DNA of 64,000 nucleotides, taken from positions 20,789-84,788 of the forward strand of contig CAYZSO010000011.1 of the NCBI GenBank assembly GCA_964479695.1. The letters run 5' to 3'. The notes below the pieces were generated by a model. That model worked only from the letters and a program-made list of their open reading frames with translations. It made no database searches and was not told the origin of the DNA. The stretch is from JAAYZH01 sp964479695 (GTDB lineage Bacteria > Bacillota > Clostridia > Saccharofermentanales > Fastidiosipilaceae). Made by a program: the position numbers and the translations under genes. Positions within the stretch are counted from its first letter, which is position 1; each line of letters opens with the position of its first letter. Below are positions 60,879-64,000 of this stretch, piece by piece.

Positions 60879-61772
60879 ATGAAAATCAATGTAATAGGCA
60901 ATACTTTCCGCGAGGCGGGGCGCGGCTTCACCCGCCATCCCATGATCACGATCGCATCCATCACGACCGTTATGCTGATGTTAGGGGTTCTGGGAATCTT
61001 CCTCCTCTTCACGATGAATGCGAATTTCATCGTTGACAAGATCGGCACGGAACCTCCGGTGCAGATCTGGATGCGGAATGGTGTCACTCAGGAGCAACTC
61101 AGTGCGATCGACCAGGCTTTGGCCAAAGACCAAGACATCAAGTCCTACTCGATGCAGACGCCCCAAGATAACTACAACAATTACCGCGATACTCTGGGAG
61201 CTGATGCGGCTCTTCTGGATAGCCTGGAACCTAGCCGCTTACCCTATTCCTTCACGATTCAACTGACGAGCCCCGAGGCAATTCAGGGGTTCCAAGCCCG
61301 CATGCAAACCTACCCGGGCATTGATGACATCCAATACAGCAAAAATGTGCTGGATTTCCTCTCGACCACTTCGAGAACGGTGAACGTGGCCTCATTGGTC
61401 GCGGTTGTCGTTCTTCTCTTGATATCGCTCTTGATTATTTCCAATATGGTGAGAATTTCGATCCTGGCAAGATCTGAGGAAATTGCCATTATGAAATATG
61501 TTGGAGCTACGAACAGTTACATAAGAGTACCTTATTTGCTTGAAGGAGCATTCACTGGTATAATAGGCGCGATTATAGCTTGGGGGATCTCGGTCTTCCT
61601 CTATTCTCGAATCTATGACTGGGCAATGCAAGATACGCAGATCACGAGTGCGTGGGCACTCTTGCCGCTTCGTGATCTTGTGTGGCCGCTGCTTGGTGTC
61701 TTGTTGCTAATCGGCATTCTGGTTGGCGCTATGGGCAGCAGCATTTCCGTGAGACGGCATGTAAACGTCTAA
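60879..61772 (+). CDS. ftsX: Cell division protein FtsX
   Basis: 297 residues with four helices: about 22-42, 170-192, 220-242 and 268-290. The extracellular loop 1 (about 45-165), which in relatives binds the hydrolase coiled coil, contains QALAKDQDIKSYS encoded over a CTTTGGCCAAAG word (61117-61128). ILARSEEIAIMKYVGATNSYIRVP is the typical cytosolic coupling segment. No strong ribosome site is visible, so coupling to ftsE is likely. Confidence 0.94.
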   Translation: MKINVIGNTFREAGRGFTRHPMITIASITTVMLMLGVLGIFLLFTMNANFIVDKIGTEPPVQIWMRNGVTQEQLSAIDQALAKDQDIKSYSMQTPQDNYNNYRDTLGADAALLDSLEPSRLPYSFTIQLTSPEAIQGFQARMQTYPGIDDIQYSKNVLDFLSTTSRTVNVASLVAVVVLLLISLLIISNMVRISILARSEEIAIMKYVGATNSYIRVPYLLEGAFTGIIGAIIAWGISVFLYSRIYDWAMQDTQITSAWALLPLRDLVWPLLGVLLLIGILVGAMGSSISVRRHVNV

Positions 61773-61787
61773 GGAGGATTCGAACTC

Positions 61788-63290
61788 ATGAAGAATAAGT
61801 CAATACTTGCAGTGTTGATTGCAGCATCATTGCTGTTCACCGCTGTGCTCCCGGGGCCCTCTATGAGAGCTTCCGACGAATATGCGACCCAGGAGCAGAG
61901 GGATGAACTGGCAGAACTGCAGAGGCAGGAAGCAAATCTTGCCGCACAGCAAGCCGGTTTGGACAGCCAAATGTCCACGATCCGCAACGAAGTTTATTCT
62001 CTGCAACAGCAGAGCGGGGAACTTAATTCCCAATTAGACAATCTACTCGCGGAGGGCAAGATCCTCCAGAGCGAATATGATACTTTGATGGCGCAGCTGG
62101 CCGCGGCCAAGCAAGCGATGGATGATGCCATCGCGGCCTATGACGAGGCGCGCAAGGAAGTGGACGACAAGCAGGTCGAATATGAGAACCGCCTCGTCGC
62201 CATGTATAAGAACAGCAAACAATCTCCCTTGGAGGTCCTCCTTGATTCGGACGGCATTACCGGTTTCTTCACCAATTTGGAGTTACTGAGTGTCATTGGC
62301 CGCTCCGACCAGCAGATTCTCGAAGAATTGACTGCTGCCCGCGAAACTGCGCAAGTCAAGAAACAAGTGGCTGAAGAGAGCAAGAAACAATACGAGCAGT
62401 TTGTTGCCGATAAGCAAGCCGAAATTGATGTTTTATCGGGCAAGGTCGACACCACTGAGAACGACATTGCCTATCTGCAGAACCAGATCATCAACCGTAA
62501 CGGCGATCTGAGTAACCTGGAGAGTCAATACTATAACAACCAGAGCCAGCAAGGTCAGCTTACTGATCGCCAGAACCAACTGGAGGGCCAGATTGCTGCC
62601 CAGGCCGAGGCGACCCAAGCCGCCAGAGCCGAAGCGACTCGCGCCGCCCAGGCCGAGGCAACCCGCGCAGCTGCCGCCGAGGCGGCCAGAGTGGCGGCTG
62701 CTGAAGCAACGAGGGCTGCTGCCGAAGAGGCTGCCCGTGTGGCTGCCGCTGAGGCGACCCGCGCTGCCCAAGCCGCTTCCGGGTCCGGTAATCAATCAAC
62801 CCAAGGCTCCGGCACCCAAGCGCCTGCCGCCCCTGCAGCGCCGTCTTCAGGTTTCGTTTTCCCGGCGCCCGGCAACACGTCGATCAGCTCAGGCTATGGC
62901 TGGCGCCCCTATCCACTTAACCCTTCCTATTCGGATTTCCATGACGCTCTAGACTTCCCCGGCTATTTCGGAGACCCGGTTGTGGCTTCCGCATCCGGAA
63001 CCGTGATTCGTGTTGAATACCCTCTGCCCGGCGCTAACTACGGCTTGTACGGCTATGGCTATGCCAACATGATCATGATCCAGCACGAGAACGGCTTCCA
63101 GACAGTCTATGGCCATCTGAAAACGATTAACGTCTCTGTCGGCCAATATGTCGCACAAGGCGAGCGCATCGGCACCATCGGTTCCACCGGTTCTTCCACC
63201 GGTCCGCACCTCCACTTCGAACTGCGCCGTCCCGGCTACTCCTCCAACGCCCGCAACACCGTCAACCCCTACCCCTACCTATTCGGCTAG
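61788..63290 (+). CDS. PcsB/EnvC-like secreted M23 peptidoglycan hydrolase
   Basis: 500 residues. Signal peptide (about 1-28), a long coiled coil (about 35-265), an Ala/Glu/Arg repeat region (AEATRAAAAEAARV-type units; about 268-335), a Ser/Ala/Pro linker and a C-terminal LytM domain with HDALDFPG (metal His/Asp), YGHLKT and GPHLHFELR (catalytic His and metal His). The gene follows ftsEX by 15 bases behind AAGGAGG, so it is the hydrolase activated by FtsEX. Relatives with a CHAP domain are called PcsB; here the catalytic part is M23. The metal set looks complete, so it should be an active endopeptidase. Confidence 0.92.
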   Translation: MKNKSILAVLIAASLLFTAVLPGPSMRASDEYATQEQRDELAELQRQEANLAAQQAGLDSQMSTIRNEVYSLQQQSGELNSQLDNLLAEGKILQSEYDTLMAQLAAAKQAMDDAIAAYDEARKEVDDKQVEYENRLVAMYKNSKQSPLEVLLDSDGITGFFTNLELLSVIGRSDQQILEELTAARETAQVKKQVAEESKKQYEQFVADKQAEIDVLSGKVDTTENDIAYLQNQIINRNGDLSNLESQYYNNQSQQGQLTDRQNQLEGQIAAQAEATQAARAEATRAAQAEATRAAAAEAARVAAAEATRAAAEEAARVAAAEATRAAQAASGSGNQSTQGSGTQAPAAPAAPSSGFVFPAPGNTSISSGYGWRPYPLNPSYSDFHDALDFPGYFGDPVVASASGTVIRVEYPLPGANYGLYGYGYANMIMIQHENGFQTVYGHLKTINVSVGQYVAQGERIGTIGSTGSSTGPHLHFELRRPGYSSNARNTVNPYPYLFG

Positions 63291-63369
63291 GGCACCTAGC
63301 TGAATAGATAGGGCACCTAGTTCGCCAATGCGCTTAGCTCGGCGAGGTGCGTAGTTCAGCGAGGTGCTT
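63288..63369 (+). repeat. Stop-codon-spanning arrays after the M23 hydrolase gene
   Basis: TAGGGCACCTAG recurs at 63288 (stop codon) and 63310, a 22-bp period. TAGCTCGGCGAGGTGCG (63336) and TAGTTCAGCGAGGTGCT (63353) form a second, 17-bp array. Each unit starts with TAG. Confidence 0.85.
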
Positions 63370-63408
63370 AGGCAACTAGCTTTGCTGGTTTGTCAGTTGG
63401 TTGGTTGG

Positions 63409-63790
63409 CTGTTTGGGCTCGAGTTCATTGATTGAAAGAGCGCGTTTAGCGACGTATTCTTCCTAGTGCAAGTTCGCTGATGTTCTAGTTCGATGATTGT
63501 TGGAGCGCTTTTGGCAACGTATGGTTTCTGGTACGAGTTCGCTGGTGTTCTAGTTCGAAGATTGTAGGAGCGCATTTAGCGACGTATGGTTTCTAGTACA
63601 AGTTCGCTGGTGTTCTAGTTTGATGATTGAAGGAGCGCTTTTGGCGACGTATCGTTCCTGGTACGAGTTCGCTGGTGTTCTAGTTCGAAGATTGTAGGAG
63701 CGCATTTAGCGACGTATTCTTCCTAGTGTTTATTCGCTGGTGCCCAAGTTCAATGCTTGTAGGAGCGCGTTTAGCGACGTATTGTTTCTG
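63409..63790. repeat. 65-bp tandem array related to the composite elements
   Basis: GCGACGTA (once GCAACGTA) recurs at 63449, 63514, 63579, 63644, 63709 and 63773: six units, with conserved GGAGCGC upstream and AGTTCGCTGGTGTTCTAG downstream. Units 3 and 5 are almost identical, as are 2 and 4, giving a 130-bp higher-order period. It matches the outer arms of copies A-C. Confidence 0.9.
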
Positions 63791-63821
63791 CGAATCGTTT
63801 TCTGACAGTTTGCCGTATTGG

Positions 63822-64000
63822 ATGACATGTCACCCAACTTGCGCATATCTTCAAATTTGCTTTTATGTGCATGATAGAGCCGAAGTCAATACGTGACAAA
63901 TCACCTAGCTTGCGCATATCTTCAAATTTGCTTTTATGTGCATGCTAGAGCCGAAGTTTATACGTGACATATCACCCAGCTTGCGCATATCTTCAAATTT
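63822..64000. repeat. 71-bp tandem array running off the right edge
   Basis: GCGCATATCTTCAAATTT starts at 63841, 63912 and 63983, a 71-bp period, with CTTTTATGTGCATG and AGAGCCGAAG in each full unit. The array continues beyond the window. Confidence 0.9.

Noticed and set aside
63409..64000. CRISPR array
   Set aside because: Units are conserved along their whole length with no unique spacers, and no cas gene is near.

Overview
The window reads as about 64 kb of chromosome from a Gram-positive, probably Clostridia-class (Bacillota) bacterium. The signs are a lipoteichoic-acid-synthase-type sulfatase, a Tad/Flp pilus locus without an outer-membrane secretin, an ftsE-ftsX-PcsB-type cell-wall module, heterodimeric ABC exporters, AGGAGG-type ribosome sites and biased codon use. 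The genus cannot be fixed from the sequence alone. No rRNA, tRNA, CRISPR array, integrase or transposase was recognised.

Layout. 1-3 kb: a TadG-like gene running off the left edge and an LtaS-like gene. 3.4-6 kb: an R2K-type ATP-grasp and a multi-pass membrane protein. 6-9 kb: uronate catabolism (kduI / AraC regulator / kduD-like). 9-22 kb: a Tad (type IVc pilus) cluster flp-flp-tadV-tadE-tadG-cpaB-cpaE-cpaF-tadB-tadC, followed by a 1246-residue von Willebrand A protein and a DUF192 protein. 23-25 kb: polysaccharide deacetylase with three LysM domains. 25.7-36 kb: udk, gpmI, a heterodimeric ABC exporter, a MATE pump and an SseB-like protein. 36-48 kb: ogt, an S41 peptidase, eno, a nucleoside kinase, metA, thioredoxin, nnr and alr. 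48-53 kb: a GNAT gene and the arginine operon argC-argB-argD-argF (minus strand). 53.8-57.2 kb: a visibly AT-richer permease-ATPase-permease ABC cassette. 57.6-63.3 kb: an MsmX/UgpC-type sugar ATPase, then a CdaR/PucR-like regulator, ftsE, ftsX and a PcsB-like M23 hydrolase.

The most unusual content lies between and across the genes. (1) At least 14 genes end in a short tandem array that starts inside or touches the stop codon. The unit differs for each gene (8-24 bp), so most arrays are runs of stop codons, often in several frames. (2) Eight copies of a palindrome with half-site ACTACATAAGTTTAAA lie in intergenic DNA. Four are perfect 46-bp palindromes in which the outer 7 bases differ from locus to locus yet are exactly complementary within each copy. 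(3) A composite element of 62-65-bp outer repeats, an inner inverted repeat and a central GAATGAATACTGAC pair occurs three times, with a related array at the right edge. (4) The word CTTTGGCCAAAG occurs nine times exactly, plus many near copies, in coding and non-coding DNA; chance expectation is far below one. I consider (1), (2) and (3) the best candidates for something undescribed. All functional readings of them are inference.
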